Shown: positions 8,112 through 16,780, counted from the stretch's first letter. The stretch: 64,000 nt of DNA from an uncultured Caulobacterales bacterium (GCA_903858185.1 CAIOHT010000008.1:1-64000), one strand, 5' to 3'. The notes: a model not told the origin generated them from the sequence alone. Program-made: numbers and translations.

Positions 8112-8563
8112 CCGGACGCCCGCTGCGCGGCGCCGTCGACGATCAGTCGCAGAGGCTTAAAGTCCGGCGAGGGGACCACCGCCTGGACGCCGTCCGGTGT
8201 CACCAGGCTCAGCGCGCCGGTCATCCCTTCCACCACCACGCGGCCGGTCAGCAGCGATCGCAGATCGGCCTCGTGCAGGGCGGTGAAGAAGGTGGCGTCG
8301 GCTTCGTCGCCCTGGAGCAGGGCAAAGGTGATCGGCTCCTGGCGCAACTCCATGCACAACGGGATCAACTCGTCCGGATCGATCGAGCGGACGCCCGGAC
8401 CGGTCATCAGGAAGACGCCGGGCGCGACCTCGCCGAACCGCCGCGGCGGTCGCCAGCGGCTGGCCAGAAAGTCGTCCGACACACGCCGGGCCAGAGCAAG
8501 GGCGAGCGCTCCATCGCCAGCGGTCCGGTCGATCAGCAGGCGAAGACAGGCGAGCGCGGTCAT
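8108..8563 (-). CDS. Hypothetical cytosolic protein
   Basis: The frame encodes 151 residues from the ATG at 8563; a GTG two codons upstream is possible. No signal peptide or membrane segment is seen. Residues around RRFGEVAPGVFLMTGPG and ALLQGDEADATFF suggest a compact alpha/beta fold, but I recognise no family. It is convergent with the DUF6265 gene and stands alone. Confidence 0.55.
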   Translation of the reverse strand: MTALACLRLLIDRTAGDGALALALARRVSDDFLASRWRPPRRFGEVAPGVFLMTGPGVRSIDPDELIPLCMELRQEPITFALLQGDEADATFFTALHEADLRSLLTGRVVVEGMTGALSLVTPDGVQAVVPSPDFKPLRLIVDGAAQRASG

Positions 8564-8674
8564 GGCCACAGTCTCTCGCCGGACTGTTACCAGAACCCTC
8601 TATGGCGCGTGTCTGGACTCGACACAATGAAGGGTTGCGTCATTGGGTCGCACGTAAACCGGGAACATTGCCCT

Positions 8675-9265
8675 CTATCGGAAGGTTTCCTGCAAGCGGA
8701 AGTCGAGCCGCTCCTTCACGCCCTGCCAGTCGTAGTCGCAGATCGACAGCACGGCCGAGTCCCTCACATGGCCAGTCCAGGTGATCTTGTGATTGCGCAG
8801 GGTGCCCTCCTTCGTAGCGCCCAGCTTGAGCACGGCCGCCTCGCTGCGGGCATTGCGCTCGTCGATCATGAACTCGACCCGGATCGCGCCGGCATCGAAC
8901 GCCTGGGTCAGCATGAGGCGCTTGGACTCGGGGTTGACCGGTCCTGACCGCACGTCCGGGTGCAGGAAGGTGGCGCCGATCTCGACGCCCTTGTGCAGCC
9001 GCCGGATGTTCAGAAAGCTGGAGGTGCCGACCACACGCTTGTCGGACAGCCGGCGGATCGCATAGCCGATCCGTTCGCCGCGCCCGGTCTCGCCCTGCAG
9101 CGCGCCCCAGAAGTCTGCGAATCCTTCACCACAGCCGTTGACCGACATGATCTCCCAGGCCTCGGGATCGCAATCGATGGCGCCGCGCAACTCATCCTTG
9201 TGGTCTGCGGTGATCGGTTCGAGCCGTACGTAGCGGCCCTTGAGCAATTTCGCCTTGAGTTTCAT
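8675..9265 (-). CDS. GNAT-family N-acetyltransferase (RimJ/RimL type)
   Basis: The 196-residue protein (start ATG 9265, MKLKAKLLKGRYVRLEPI) has the opening R-L-E-P strand of RimJ/RimL-type acetyltransferases. It also shows IGYAIRR, VGTSSFLNI, VEIGATFLHPDVR in place of the acetyl-CoA loop, and FMIDERNARSEAAVLKLGATKEGTLR near residues 131-156. The family acetylates alpha-amines or small molecules with acetyl-CoA. The substrate cannot be deduced. Confidence 0.85.
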   Translation of the reverse strand: MKLKAKLLKGRYVRLEPITADHKDELRGAIDCDPEAWEIMSVNGCGEGFADFWGALQGETGRGERIGYAIRRLSDKRVVGTSSFLNIRRLHKGVEIGATFLHPDVRSGPVNPESKRLMLTQAFDAGAIRVEFMIDERNARSEAAVLKLGATKEGTLRNHKITWTGHVRDSAVLSICDYDWQGVKERLDFRLQETFR

Positions 9266-9383
9266 GCCGCCCAGCTTGCCCAACCCGGCAGCGGTTGGGA
9301 ACAGCCTACGTAGAATTAATGTGGCGTATCTGAAAATTTATGTCTTATATAAAAATAACAACATTGCACTTGGAGCGGCCATC
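9266..9383. promoter_or_regulatory. AT-rich divergent regulatory region of DUF2975/HTH operon
   Basis: From about 9313 to 9365 the sequence is markedly AT-rich compared with its surroundings and includes the palindrome TTATATAA (9345-9352). It lies between the GNAT gene (-) and the first DUF2975 gene (+), and a GGAG ribosome site precedes the ATG at 9384. It is the likely promoter and possible autoregulatory site of the three-gene operon. Confidence 0.5.
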
Positions 9384-9890
9384 ATGCCGTACGACGCCTC
9401 TGACAAGTCCCTCCGCCGGCAGGCCATCTTCCTTCAGGCGGCCACGACCATCATCGTCGTGGGGACCGTCCTCAACTATCTGCGCACCGGCGAGGTGATC
9501 CCCTTCGTGTTCGCCCTGTTCGGAAGCGGCCTTACGGAGGTGGAGATCGATGGCTTCCTCAAGGGACTGGCCGTGGCGCTGCCCAGCTTCTGCTATGCCG
9601 GCGCGGTTCTCGCGGCAGGCGGCATCTTCGGCAGGGTCGCCGCGGGCGAAATCTTCAGCGCCCGCAACAGCGCCTCGCTCGGCGCGGTCGGCGCCTGGCT
9701 GTCGGTGGGCGCGCTCGTCGCCATGCTGGTGACGCCGGCCGTCGTCGACTGGTTCGACCTGGGCGCGCTGCGCTTCCGGACCCAGCCGACAGACATGCTG
9801 ATCGCGGTGATCGGCGGCCTGATCCAGATGCTCGGGCTGGTCCACAGCCGGGCGACCGCATTGCGGTCCGAGCTCGACGAAATCATCTAG
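9384..9890 (+). CDS. DUF2975-family membrane protein 1
   Basis: The 168-residue protein has four predicted membrane helices (around residues 15-33, 55-75, 97-117 and 134-152). It also has the family pattern IFGRVAAGEIFSARNSASLGAVG between helices 2 and 3. It ends SELDEII, nearly the same as the next protein (SQLDEII), and the two are paralogues. DUF2975 proteins are typically paired with a small HTH regulator, as here. The function is unknown; a membrane sensor or partner of the regulator is inference. Confidence 0.8.
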   Translation: MPYDASDKSLRRQAIFLQAATTIIVVGTVLNYLRTGEVIPFVFALFGSGLTEVEIDGFLKGLAVALPSFCYAGAVLAAGGIFGRVAAGEIFSARNSASLGAVGAWLSVGALVAMLVTPAVVDWFDLGALRFRTQPTDMLIAVIGGLIQMLGLVHSRATALRSELDEII

Positions 9891-9902
9891 GGGGAAAGAC
9901 TG

Positions 9903-10427
9903 ATGTCCGTGAACACGATCCGCCTGACTGACCAGGCCAGGACCTTCGAGGTGATCGCCTGGATCGCCGTCGTCACTCTTGCGCTGCAACTCCTTGTCTT
10001 CCTGAAACTGCTGACCCTGATCGAGCCGGCGATCGAGGCGGCCCGATATGGAGACTGGTACGGGTTCAGGTCGGCCTTGCCGCCTGTCCTGTCCCGACTG
10101 GTCGATGTCCTGCCGGCGCTGATCTATCTCGGCGGCGTGCTGGCGGCGGCGCGCATTTTCGGCAGGGTAGCCAAGGGTGAGCTGTTTTCGCGCGCCAACT
10201 CCGACGGCCTTGCCGAGGTCGGATCCTCCCTCCTCTGGGGGGCGGCGGCCAGCAGCCTGATCGTGCCCTGGGTCAAGAGCTGGATCGAGGGCGAATACGG
10301 GTTTGCCGGCATCCATCTCGAGATGGAGACCTGGGTCATCGCCGTGATCGGCGGGGCGATCCTGATCCTCGGCAAGATGATGGCCCAGGCCCGGCGGCTG
10401 CAGTCCCAGCTCGACGAAATCATCTGA
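9903..10427 (+). CDS. DUF2975-family membrane protein 2
   Basis: The 174-residue paralogue of the preceding gene has four membrane helices and the motif IFGRVAKGELFSRANSDGLAEVG. A strong ribosome site (GGGGGAAAG) lies just upstream, and the gene follows by 12 bp. Differences are concentrated in the loop before helix 2. The duplication within the operon suggests that the products form a heteromer. Confidence 0.8.
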   Translation: MSVNTIRLTDQARTFEVIAWIAVVTLALQLLVFLKLLTLIEPAIEAARYGDWYGFRSALPPVLSRLVDVLPALIYLGGVLAAARIFGRVAKGELFSRANSDGLAEVGSSLLWGAAASSLIVPWVKSWIEGEYGFAGIHLEMETWVIAVIGGAILILGKMMAQARRLQSQLDEII

Positions 10428-10430
10428 CCT

Positions 10431-10673
10431 GTGCCCGTTATCGTAACCCTCGACATCATGCTGGCCCGCCGGAAGATGAAGGCCAGGGATCTGGCGCAGC
10501 GGATCGGCCTGTCGGAAACCCAGCTGTCGCTGCTGCGGACCGGCAAGGTGAGGGGGATGCGTTTCGACACCCTGTCCAAGCTCTGCGCGGTGCTCGAATG
10601 CACGCCGGGAGAGCTGCTGGACTATCGCTTCGACGCTCTGGATCTGGTGGCGACGGCTTCCGAGGAGCCCTAG
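10431..10673 (+). CDS. Small YozG-like XRE-family HTH regulator
   Basis: The 80-residue protein starts at GTG 10431, only 3 bp after the second DUF2975 gene. Residues 1-65 form a Cro/CI-type helix-turn-helix (ARDLAQRIGLSETQLSLLR, then FDTLSKLCAVLECTPGELLDY), close in layout to YozG. Such regulators usually accompany DUF2975 membrane proteins, and probably repress their own operon. Confidence 0.88.
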   Translation: MPVIVTLDIMLARRKMKARDLAQRIGLSETQLSLLRTGKVRGMRFDTLSKLCAVLECTPGELLDYRFDALDLVATASEEP

Positions 10674-10689
10674 CCGCGAGGCTGTGACG

Positions 10690-10899
10690 TCAGGCCAGCA
10701 TGTCCAGCAGGGTCCCGGTCATCCGGTCCGCGGTGCGGATGACGGCGATGTTGGCCTTCACCGCTGTCTTCGCCTCGATGCGGTCGACGATGTCGCGAAC
10801 CGGGTCCTCGAGCGGCGCTGCAGCGGTCCGGCGCGCGCTGGCGTCGAAGCGGGCGACGGCGTCATTGAGGCCGGCAGCGGCGATGGGCAGGGCCTGCAT
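10690..10899 (-). CDS. Mini protein with flagellar rod C-terminal-like motif
   Basis: The 69-residue protein ends in EAKTAVKANIAVIRTADRM then TGTLLDMLA. This resembles the C-terminal helix of flagellar basal-body rod and hook proteins (EANAKVI-TADEMLQTLLNL). The N-terminal part also looks helical (LNDAVARFDASARRTAA). It lacks the rest of the rod-protein fold, and no flagellar gene lies nearby. Small proteins of this type occur in Caulobacterales; a role in flagellar assembly is only inference. Confidence 0.6.
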   Translation of the reverse strand: MQALPIAAAGLNDAVARFDASARRTAAAPLEDPVRDIVDRIEAKTAVKANIAVIRTADRMTGTLLDMLA

Positions 10900-11016
10900 G
10901 GCGGGTTTCTCCCGTTGGCGAGGCTCCAGACTACGACAGCGCGCTTAACGGTCCGTCGGCAGGGATGGTGAACGGCCCGCTTGCCATGACCGCGCCCCTC
11001 GCGCACCTTTCGCGCC

Positions 11017-11340
11017 ATGAGCCAGCCAGACCCCGCGACCGGCCGCTATGCCTCCTTCGAGGCCTTCTATCCGTTCTACATCCACGAGCATTCGAACCGG
11101 ATCTGCCGGCGGATCCATGTGGTGGGCACGGGCCTGGTCATCTCGGCCTTCGTCACAGCCCTGCTGACGCGCAATCCGTGGTGGTTCGCGGCCATGCCCG
11201 TGATCGGCTACGGTTTTGCCTGGGTCGGCCATTTCGTCTTCGAGAAGAACACCCCCGCCACATTCAAATACCCGCTCTGGAGCCTGATGGGCGATTTCCG
11301 CCTGTTCTTCGAGACGGTCACCGGCAAGCGGCGCTGGTAG
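11017..11340 (+). CDS. DUF962 / Mpo1-like membrane protein
   Basis: The 107-residue protein matches the DUF962 family, which includes yeast Mpo1: FEAFYPFYIHEHSNRICRR then HVVGTG at the N-terminus and YGFAWVGHFVFEKNTPATFK in the second half, with two or three hydrophobic segments. Yeast Mpo1 is an Fe(II) dioxygenase acting on 2-hydroxy fatty acids; the conserved His residues (HEHSNR, RIHVVG, GHFVFEKN) are present here. Bacterial function is not established. Confidence 0.88.
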   Translation: MSQPDPATGRYASFEAFYPFYIHEHSNRICRRIHVVGTGLVISAFVTALLTRNPWWFAAMPVIGYGFAWVGHFVFEKNTPATFKYPLWSLMGDFRLFFETVTGKRRW

Positions 11341-11368
11341 CGCGCAGCCTATCACACAGGATGAACCC

Positions 11369-12151
11369 ATGAGCACCGACCTCTTCTCCCTCAAGGGCCG
11401 CACCGCCCTGATCACCGGCGGCTCGCGCGGGATCGGCAAGATGATCGCCGCCGGCTTCATCGCCGCCGGGGCGCGGGTCTATATCTCCTCGCGCAAGGCC
11501 GGCGCCTGCGACGCGACGGCGGCGGAACTGTCGGCCGGAGGCGGGGTCTGCATCTCGCTGCCGCAGGACGTCTCGACGGTCGAGGGCTGCACTCTGCTGG
11601 CCCAGGCCTACGGCAAGTACGAAACCAGCCTCGACATCCTCGTCAACAACGCCGGCGCGGCCTGGCTGGCCGAGTTCGACAACTTCCCCGAAGCCGGCTG
11701 GGACAAGGTTATGAACCTGAACCTCAAGTCGCCCTTCTTCCTGACCCAGGCCCTGGCCCCGGCGCTGCGGGCCTCGGCGACGCATGAGCGGCCGGCCAAG
11801 GTGATCAACATCGCCTCGATCGACGGCATCCGGCCCAATCCGCAGGAGACCTACAGCTACCAGGCCAGCAAGTCGGGGCTGATCCACCTGACGCGCCGCA
11901 TGGCCGGGCGGCTGATCGAGGACAACATCGTCGTTACCGCCATCGCGCCGGGAGCCTTCGCCTCGGAGATGAACACCGTCGCCCGTGACCAGGCTGAGGC
12001 GGTCGCCGCGCGCATTCCGTCGCGCCGGATCGGCACGGACGAGGACATGCAGGGCGCGGCGATCTACCTGGCCTCCCGCGCCGGCGACTACTGCGTGGGC
12101 ATCACCATCGCGGTCGACGGCGGGGTCTCCTACGCCGTAGCATCGATGTAG
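11369..12151 (+). CDS. SDR-family oxidoreductase
   Basis: The 260-residue protein is a classical short-chain dehydrogenase: TGGSRGIG (residues 16-23), NNAG (93-96), catalytic S150, Y164 and K168, and a C-terminal AIYLASRAGDYCVGITIAVDGG. It should use NAD(P)H to reduce or oxidise a carbonyl/alcohol substrate; the substrate is not evident. The gene begins 28 bp after the DUF962 gene and may be cotranscribed with it. Confidence 0.88.
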   Translation: MSTDLFSLKGRTALITGGSRGIGKMIAAGFIAAGARVYISSRKAGACDATAAELSAGGGVCISLPQDVSTVEGCTLLAQAYGKYETSLDILVNNAGAAWLAEFDNFPEAGWDKVMNLNLKSPFFLTQALAPALRASATHERPAKVINIASIDGIRPNPQETYSYQASKSGLIHLTRRMAGRLIEDNIVVTAIAPGAFASEMNTVARDQAEAVAARIPSRRIGTDEDMQGAAIYLASRAGDYCVGITIAVDGGVSYAVASM

Positions 12152-12160
12152 GGGGCGGAC

Positions 12161-12697
12161 ATGTTCAACGGCGCGCTCATTCGCAAGCGGCTCGGCCAGT
12201 ATGGCGCCGCCTGGCTGATCAGCTTCGTGGTCGCCGTCATCGGCATCCTGGCCGGCAGCGCGCTGGCGAAGATCAGGCTGGTCGAGGTCGCCGACCTGGT
12301 CCTGCCCGTGGCGTTCGTTGGCCTGACGCTGGCGGTCGTGGCGGCAATGGTCGCGACCCTGCTGAACGGTCGCGAGACGGTGGCTACCCGGCTGGTGGTG
12401 CTGGTGCTGGCCGTGCTGCTGTTCCTGCCCCTGCTCTGGGGACCGGTGCTGGGCGCGATCACGGCGGCCTGGATCGGCCAGGCCTCGATCGAGTATTCGG
12501 CGGTCTATGCCCAGTTCCGTATCCAGATCAGCCAGGCGCTGCTCAAGCTGGCCGGACTGATGTTCGCCAACCCGCTCATGGAAACGGTATGGGCGGTGTT
12601 CCAGGGCGTGGCCACGGTGGTCGGGTTCCTGTCGTCGTTCTTCCAGGTCTGGCCGCGCCTGATGCGCCTGCTCGGCGCGCGGGAAGCCGAAGCGTAA
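12161..12697 (+). CDS. Hypothetical membrane protein
   Basis: The 178-residue protein has four strong hydrophobic segments (about residues 17-36, 43-66, 80-105 and 130-165). There is a good ribosome site (GGGGGCGG) 9 bp after the SDR stop. No known domain is recognised. It is probably the last gene of a short operon with the SDR gene. Confidence 0.65.
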   Translation: MFNGALIRKRLGQYGAAWLISFVVAVIGILAGSALAKIRLVEVADLVLPVAFVGLTLAVVAAMVATLLNGRETVATRLVVLVLAVLLFLPLLWGPVLGAITAAWIGQASIEYSAVYAQFRIQISQALLKLAGLMFANPLMETVWAVFQGVATVVGFLSSFFQVWPRLMRLLGAREAEA

Positions 12698-12720
12698 CGC
12701 CCTCCCCGAAGGGAGGGCGT
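12697..12720. terminator. Perfect 10-bp hairpin with CGAA loop
   Basis: ACGCCCTCCC (12697-12706), loop CGAA, then GGGAGGGCGT (12711-12720). It overlaps the stop codon of the upstream membrane protein and precedes the convergent secreted protein gene, so it probably terminates both. No T-tract follows. Confidence 0.7.
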
Positions 12721-12731
12721 CCGCGAGGCTT

Positions 12732-13427
12732 CTAGAAGCCCCAGGTGGTGTAGCCGAGCTCGAGCGTCTTCGGGTAGCCGGGGTTGATCCCGTTGACCCT
12801 GAACTGGCTGATCCGCCCCGCGTTGGTCTTCACGCAGACATAGCTGCCAACCGGAACGGCGAGGATCGGAACCCTTGCGGTGCTGAAGCTGGCCACGCTG
12901 CAGCCGGAGAAGCCGCGGTTGCTGCGGTCGCCGACCGCCATCATCGCGCCGTTGCGGGGCGTCAGGAACATCATCGCCGGGGTCGCGGCCTGGAACCACA
13001 GGTCAGCACCGCCGCCGCCGCCGACCACGCCGTTGTCGAAGTTGACCAGGTAGGTCTGGGGCAGGGACACGCCTCCGGTCGAGAAGGTCGGCGGAGTCGG
13101 CGGCGGGGGCGGCGGACCCAACGGGTGGCAGCTGAAGCCGCCGTGCCGCGCCGTGCAGGCCATGCCCGAAGGCGCATTGCGCTGGATGCTGCCGGCCGGG
13201 CCGTAGAGGCACTGCAGGGCCGGCGATCCGCCGATGTTGATCACCGCGGTGCTGGTCAGCGAGTTGACGATCGGGGTGTTCCACCAGCCGCCCGGCAGCG
13301 GCGTCGTGATCTCGCGCCGGACCTGGGACGCCGGACAGTTGATTTCTGCGGCGCTCGCGATGGCCGGAGCGGCGAGGGTGATGAGGGCGGCGGCCGCCCC
13401 TGCGATACCAAGCGAAACCTTGTTCAT
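12732..13427 (-). CDS. Secreted protein with proline-rich linker
   Basis: I start at ATG 13427 because GGGAGG precedes it at the right distance and a clean signal peptide follows (MNKVSLGIAGAAAALITLAA, to ASAAEI). The 231-residue protein has an N-terminal part with several Cys (NCPASQVRRE, LQCLYG, MACTARHGGFSCHP). A PPPPPPTPP linker follows near residue 107, then a C-terminal half rich in Gly and hydrophobics. The layout suggests two folded domains in the periplasm or outside. I recognise no family. Confidence 0.65.
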   Translation of the reverse strand: MNKVSLGIAGAAAALITLAAPAIASAAEINCPASQVRREITTPLPGGWWNTPIVNSLTSTAVINIGGSPALQCLYGPAGSIQRNAPSGMACTARHGGFSCHPLGPPPPPPTPPTFSTGGVSLPQTYLVNFDNGVVGGGGGADLWFQAATPAMMFLTPRNGAMMAVGDRSNRGFSGCSVASFSTARVPILAVPVGSYVCVKTNAGRISQFRVNGINPGYPKTLELGYTTWGF

Positions 13428-13603
13428 AGTAGCCTCCCAACGAGGGCCAAGCCCCTCATGGGCCCAGATAACGCCGGTCCGGCTGAACCGCTCCGGTGGA
13501 ATACTGTCAGCCACTGTTCACCCACGGCGGGCATCTCGTTGACGCGGGGTCTGCGGGCTGCGAGCGTCCGATTACGAAATAACAACGAAGGGGGAGGCCA
13601 CGA

Positions 13604-14233
13604 ATGCTCGCCTCATTGCTGCTGCGTCTCGGGGCCCTCGGTCCTCTCGCGTTCTATGCCGCCATCGCCGCCGGCGGTCTCATGACGCCCGGGTACAACC
13701 ACATGACCCAGCAGGTCAGCGAACTCGGACAGGCCGGTGCGCCGGCCGCGACCGTGTTCAACTACGGCCTCATGGCCGCAGGGGGCGCGATCATCCTGGG
13801 CGGGCTCGGCTTCTTCCTCGGTATGCGCAAGCTGGGCGTCGGCGTCCTGTTGCCGCTGCTGACCGCCTTGGCGATCGGCGTGTTCGGCGCGTCCTTCGTG
13901 ATCGCCGGCATGCATCCGATGCCGTCGCCGATGCACGGCGCCTACCACCTCGGCTACGCAGGTCTGGCGGCCCCGCTGCTGGCCTTCCTGTCCCTGGGTG
14001 ACCGCAGCGAGGTTTCCGGCGCCAAGACCCTGGCGGTTGTCAGCTTCCTTGCCGGCGCCGTCCTTCTGGCGCTGCTGATGAACGTCGGCGGCTTCAATCT
14101 GGTCAAGCCGGCGGACGCCGGTCTCTGGCAGCGCGGCCTGATCCTGGCCAACACCCTCTGGATGGTGTCCGCCTTCCTGTCGATCCCGGGCGCGATTGCG
14201 GCCAGGGAACGCAAGCGGTCCAGCGCGTTCTAG
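13604..14233 (+). CDS. DUF998-family membrane protein
   Basis: The 209-residue protein has six hydrophobic segments and DUF998 features: TPGYNHMTQQVSELGQAGAP in the first loop and GMHPMPSPMHGAYHLGYAG in the fourth. GGGGGAGG lies 9 bp before the ATG. DUF998 proteins are polytopic proteins of unknown function. The gene is convergent with the oxygenase-like gene at 14247. Confidence 0.8.
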   Translation: MLASLLLRLGALGPLAFYAAIAAGGLMTPGYNHMTQQVSELGQAGAPAATVFNYGLMAAGGAIILGGLGFFLGMRKLGVGVLLPLLTALAIGVFGASFVIAGMHPMPSPMHGAYHLGYAGLAAPLLAFLSLGDRSEVSGAKTLAVVSFLAGAVLLALLMNVGGFNLVKPADAGLWQRGLILANTLWMVSAFLSIPGAIAARERKRSSAF

Positions 14234-14246
14234 AACGGACGCCTGA

Positions 14247-14867
14247 CTACGCCCAGGCGTAGTTGAAGCTGATGGAGATGCGGTTGCTTCGGGCGCCGTT
14301 GGCCGGCACCTCATGGCGCAGCCAGCTCTCCCACATGAGTACGGTCCCGGGCGCCGGAGCGACGTAGACAAAGGTCTGCAGGTCCTCCGGCGCCTCTTTC
14401 GTGCGCGAAGGCGCGGCCATCATCATCGACAGCCTGGGATCCTCCAGCTTCAGCGCCGACGCGCCCGGCGGGGTGGCGACGTAGTAGGTCCCGCTGATCA
14501 CGCTGTGGGGGTGGATGTGGCTGCTGTGCGTCCCGCCCGGCTTCAGGACGTTGACCCACAGGCTGTCCAGGACCAGCCGGCGGCCCTTGAGGTCGAACGC
14601 CAGGTCAAGGGCGAAGGCGGCGGCCTGCTTGTCCAGGCGCTTCTTCAGATCGCCAAATGCCGTGACCCGCTGCGGCAGATCGTTCAGCGACGCATAGGAG
14701 GTGTAGCCCGGATAGGCGTTGGCCTTGCACCACGCCCGCCCGGCCTGGTCCTCCGCCGCCAGCATCAGACAGGCGTCCTCGAGATCGGCGTTCAGGGCAT
14801 CGAAGGCCCGGTCAGCGGCGAGGCTGGCTTCATGCAGGCGGGTGACAAAGAGGGCGCGGCTGGTCAT
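14247..14867 (-). CDS. Putative 2OG-Fe(II) oxygenase (TIGR02466-like)
   Basis: The 206-residue protein has the C-terminal pattern of the 2OG-FeII_Oxy_5/TIGR02466 family. LWVNVLKPGGTHSSHIHPHS is followed by ISGTYYV, then LMWESWLRHEVPANGARSNR then ISISFNY, giving candidate iron ligands in HIHPHS and in LRHEV, and the 2-oxoglutarate Arg in NRISISFN. The substrate is unknown; many members are phage-like or accessory hydroxylases. Confidence 0.75.
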   Translation of the reverse strand: MTSRALFVTRLHEASLAADRAFDALNADLEDACLMLAAEDQAGRAWCKANAYPGYTSYASLNDLPQRVTAFGDLKKRLDKQAAAFALDLAFDLKGRRLVLDSLWVNVLKPGGTHSSHIHPHSVISGTYYVATPPGASALKLEDPRLSMMMAAPSRTKEAPEDLQTFVYVAPAPGTVLMWESWLRHEVPANGARSNRISISFNYAWA

Positions 14868-14917
14868 GGCACGGCGTTAGGCCGGGAGGCCGGTGCTGTC
14901 AAAAGCCATGTTGTATG

Positions 14918-15028
14918 GTTCGAGACGCTCGCTTGAGGCTCGCTCCTCACCATGACGGATGGAGAAGAAGCCCATCCCTCTGCGTCATCCTGAGGAGCGG
15001 ACCCTCAGGTCCGCGTCTCGAAGGACGC
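14918..15028 (+). repeat. Interspersed ~111-bp inverted-repeat element, copy 2
   Basis: The element begins GTTCGAGACGCTCGCTTGAG, runs through GCTCCTCACCATGACG and CGTCATCCTGAGGAGC, and ends CGCGTCTCGAAGGACGC. It ends 2 bp before the stop of the carboxylesterase gene and may act as its terminator. The centre differs from the other copies. Confidence 0.88.
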
Positions 15029-15030
15029 AA

Positions 15031-16635
15031 TCAGGTCACGGCCTTGCGGGTCGCGGCATAGGGGTCCTCGACCACGCGGCTCTTCAGGTTGAACATCATC
15101 ACCGACCGCTTCTCGGCCTCGTAGTGGGGCCAGAACGGGATCAGCGGCGTGTTGGGGTGGCCGGTCCGGGCGAAGGCGATCCAGGCCGCGCTCATCTGTT
15201 TGGCCAGCACCTGCGGCTCCGGCCCTTCGCCGACCAGAACCCGGGCCTTGTCGACATTGTCGAACACCAGCGGGATCTCGAGCGTGTGGGTGGACCGGAA
15301 GGGCCCGACGGGCGTGCCCCACTCCAGCATGTACATGTAGACGTTCGCCCCGCCCTGGGCAGCCTTGCGCTCGGCGATCTGCACCGAGCCGGCGAACATC
15401 CGGCCATAGGTCACCAGATGCGTCGCCAGATAGGTGGGCGAGTCGTCCGGGAAGTCCTTGCGCAGCGCGGCGAGGACAGCCGGCGCCTTCGGGCCGAGGA
15501 TCCCGCTCGCCATTTTCAGCAGGCCCGCGTCGTCCAGCCGGCCGAACCATGGCGCCGACGCCATGAACAGGGTCATCTCGTCGCGGTTGATGCCGATCAT
15601 CACCGGGATGTTCTTCGCCGTCGAAGGCGCTTCGGGGTCCCAGGGCTGGGCCGGCAGAATTCCACCATCGACCACTGGCGCAAAACCGCTGCGGTCAAAG
15701 CCGGCGCCGGGTTGGCGGGCCTCTGCGGCGGCGGCGGCGGCCACGAGGCGTTCGGCAGGAACCGCCCGCAGCGCCTGGATATCGCCCGGAGCGATCCCGA
15801 GCTCCGTATAGAGGTCCGTCGTCAGGGCCGCCGCGCGGTTTGCCGGGACAGCCTTGACGCCCGGTCCGCTCTGGATGATCGCGCGGTGGAACAGGCCCGT
15901 CGCACGCGGCATGGCCAGGAGGTAGCTGACCTTCGCGCCGCCGCCGGACTCGCCGAAGATGGTCACGTTGGAGGGGTCGCCGCCGAACAGATAGATGTAG
16001 TCCCGCACCCATTCGAGGGCGGCCACGATGTCGAGCATCCCGGCATTGCCCGAGCCTGCCGCCTCTGGCAGATCGGCATAGCCGAACACATTCAGGCGAT
16101 GGTTCAGGGTTACAACCACCACGTCCTCGGCGGCCAGGTTCGCACCGTCATAGATCGGCCAGGCGCCTGACCCCGTGGCGAAGCCGCCGCCGTGCAGCCA
16201 GACCATCACCGGTCGTCCGGTCTCCGGCTGTTTGGCGTTGGTCCAGACGTTCAGATAGAGGCAGTCCTCGCTCTGGGCGGCGACTTCCGCCGCGGTCGGG
16301 AAGATCGTCTGCAGCGCCTTGCCGAGCTCCGAGGTCGGATTGACCGACGAGGGGGTAGGATTCTGGATCGCCGGCGGGCCGAACTTCGTCCAGGCGCGCT
16401 TGTCCTGCGGGAAGCCAATGCGCTCGGGCGGCGCGAACCGCAGCGGACCGACCGGCGGCTTTGCGTAGGGGATTCCCGTGTAGGCGGTGACGCCCTTGCC
16501 GGCGTCGACACCGGTGAACGCGTTCCGCGGCAAGACTGTCGGCGCGGCGCTGGCCAGCCCCGGATGGGCGAGGGCGGCGACCGACGCTGTCAGGCCCAGC
16601 AGGCCTCTTCTGGAGATGTCGGATTGCTCGCGCAT
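15031..16635 (-). CDS. Tat-exported type-B carboxylesterase
   Basis: I start at ATG 16635 (534 residues), preceded by GGGAGCG. The N-terminus has a twin-arginine signal (SRRGLLGLTASVAALA). The mature enzyme shows the carboxylesterase B features: YTGIPYAKPPVGPLRF, EDCLYLNVWT, the oxyanion HGGGF, nucleophile serine in FGESGGGAKVS (the third position is Gly instead of the usual Ala) and the probable catalytic His in THTLEIPLVFDN. It should hydrolyse esters in the periplasm; the substrate is unknown. Confidence 0.88.
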   Translation of the reverse strand: MREQSDISRRGLLGLTASVAALAHPGLASAAPTVLPRNAFTGVDAGKGVTAYTGIPYAKPPVGPLRFAPPERIGFPQDKRAWTKFGPPAIQNPTPSSVNPTSELGKALQTIFPTAAEVAAQSEDCLYLNVWTNAKQPETGRPVMVWLHGGGFATGSGAWPIYDGANLAAEDVVVVTLNHRLNVFGYADLPEAAGSGNAGMLDIVAALEWVRDYIYLFGGDPSNVTIFGESGGGAKVSYLLAMPRATGLFHRAIIQSGPGVKAVPANRAAALTTDLYTELGIAPGDIQALRAVPAERLVAAAAAAEARQPGAGFDRSGFAPVVDGGILPAQPWDPEAPSTAKNIPVMIGINRDEMTLFMASAPWFGRLDDAGLLKMASGILGPKAPAVLAALRKDFPDDSPTYLATHLVTYGRMFAGSVQIAERKAAQGGANVYMYMLEWGTPVGPFRSTHTLEIPLVFDNVDKARVLVGEGPEPQVLAKQMSAAWIAFARTGHPNTPLIPFWPHYEAEKRSVMMFNLKSRVVEDPYAATRKAVT

Positions 16636-16780
16636 CGTTTCGCTCCCGCTGCCGCTAGCCATCGGTATCGCAGGCAGCATCGAAGGTCGAGATTCTTGCC
16701 CTGTTACGGTGCGGCAGGCCTTTCGCTGGACCGGTGAACGGCGATAACGTCCCCGCCAACCAATCAAGGGGAGAGACATC

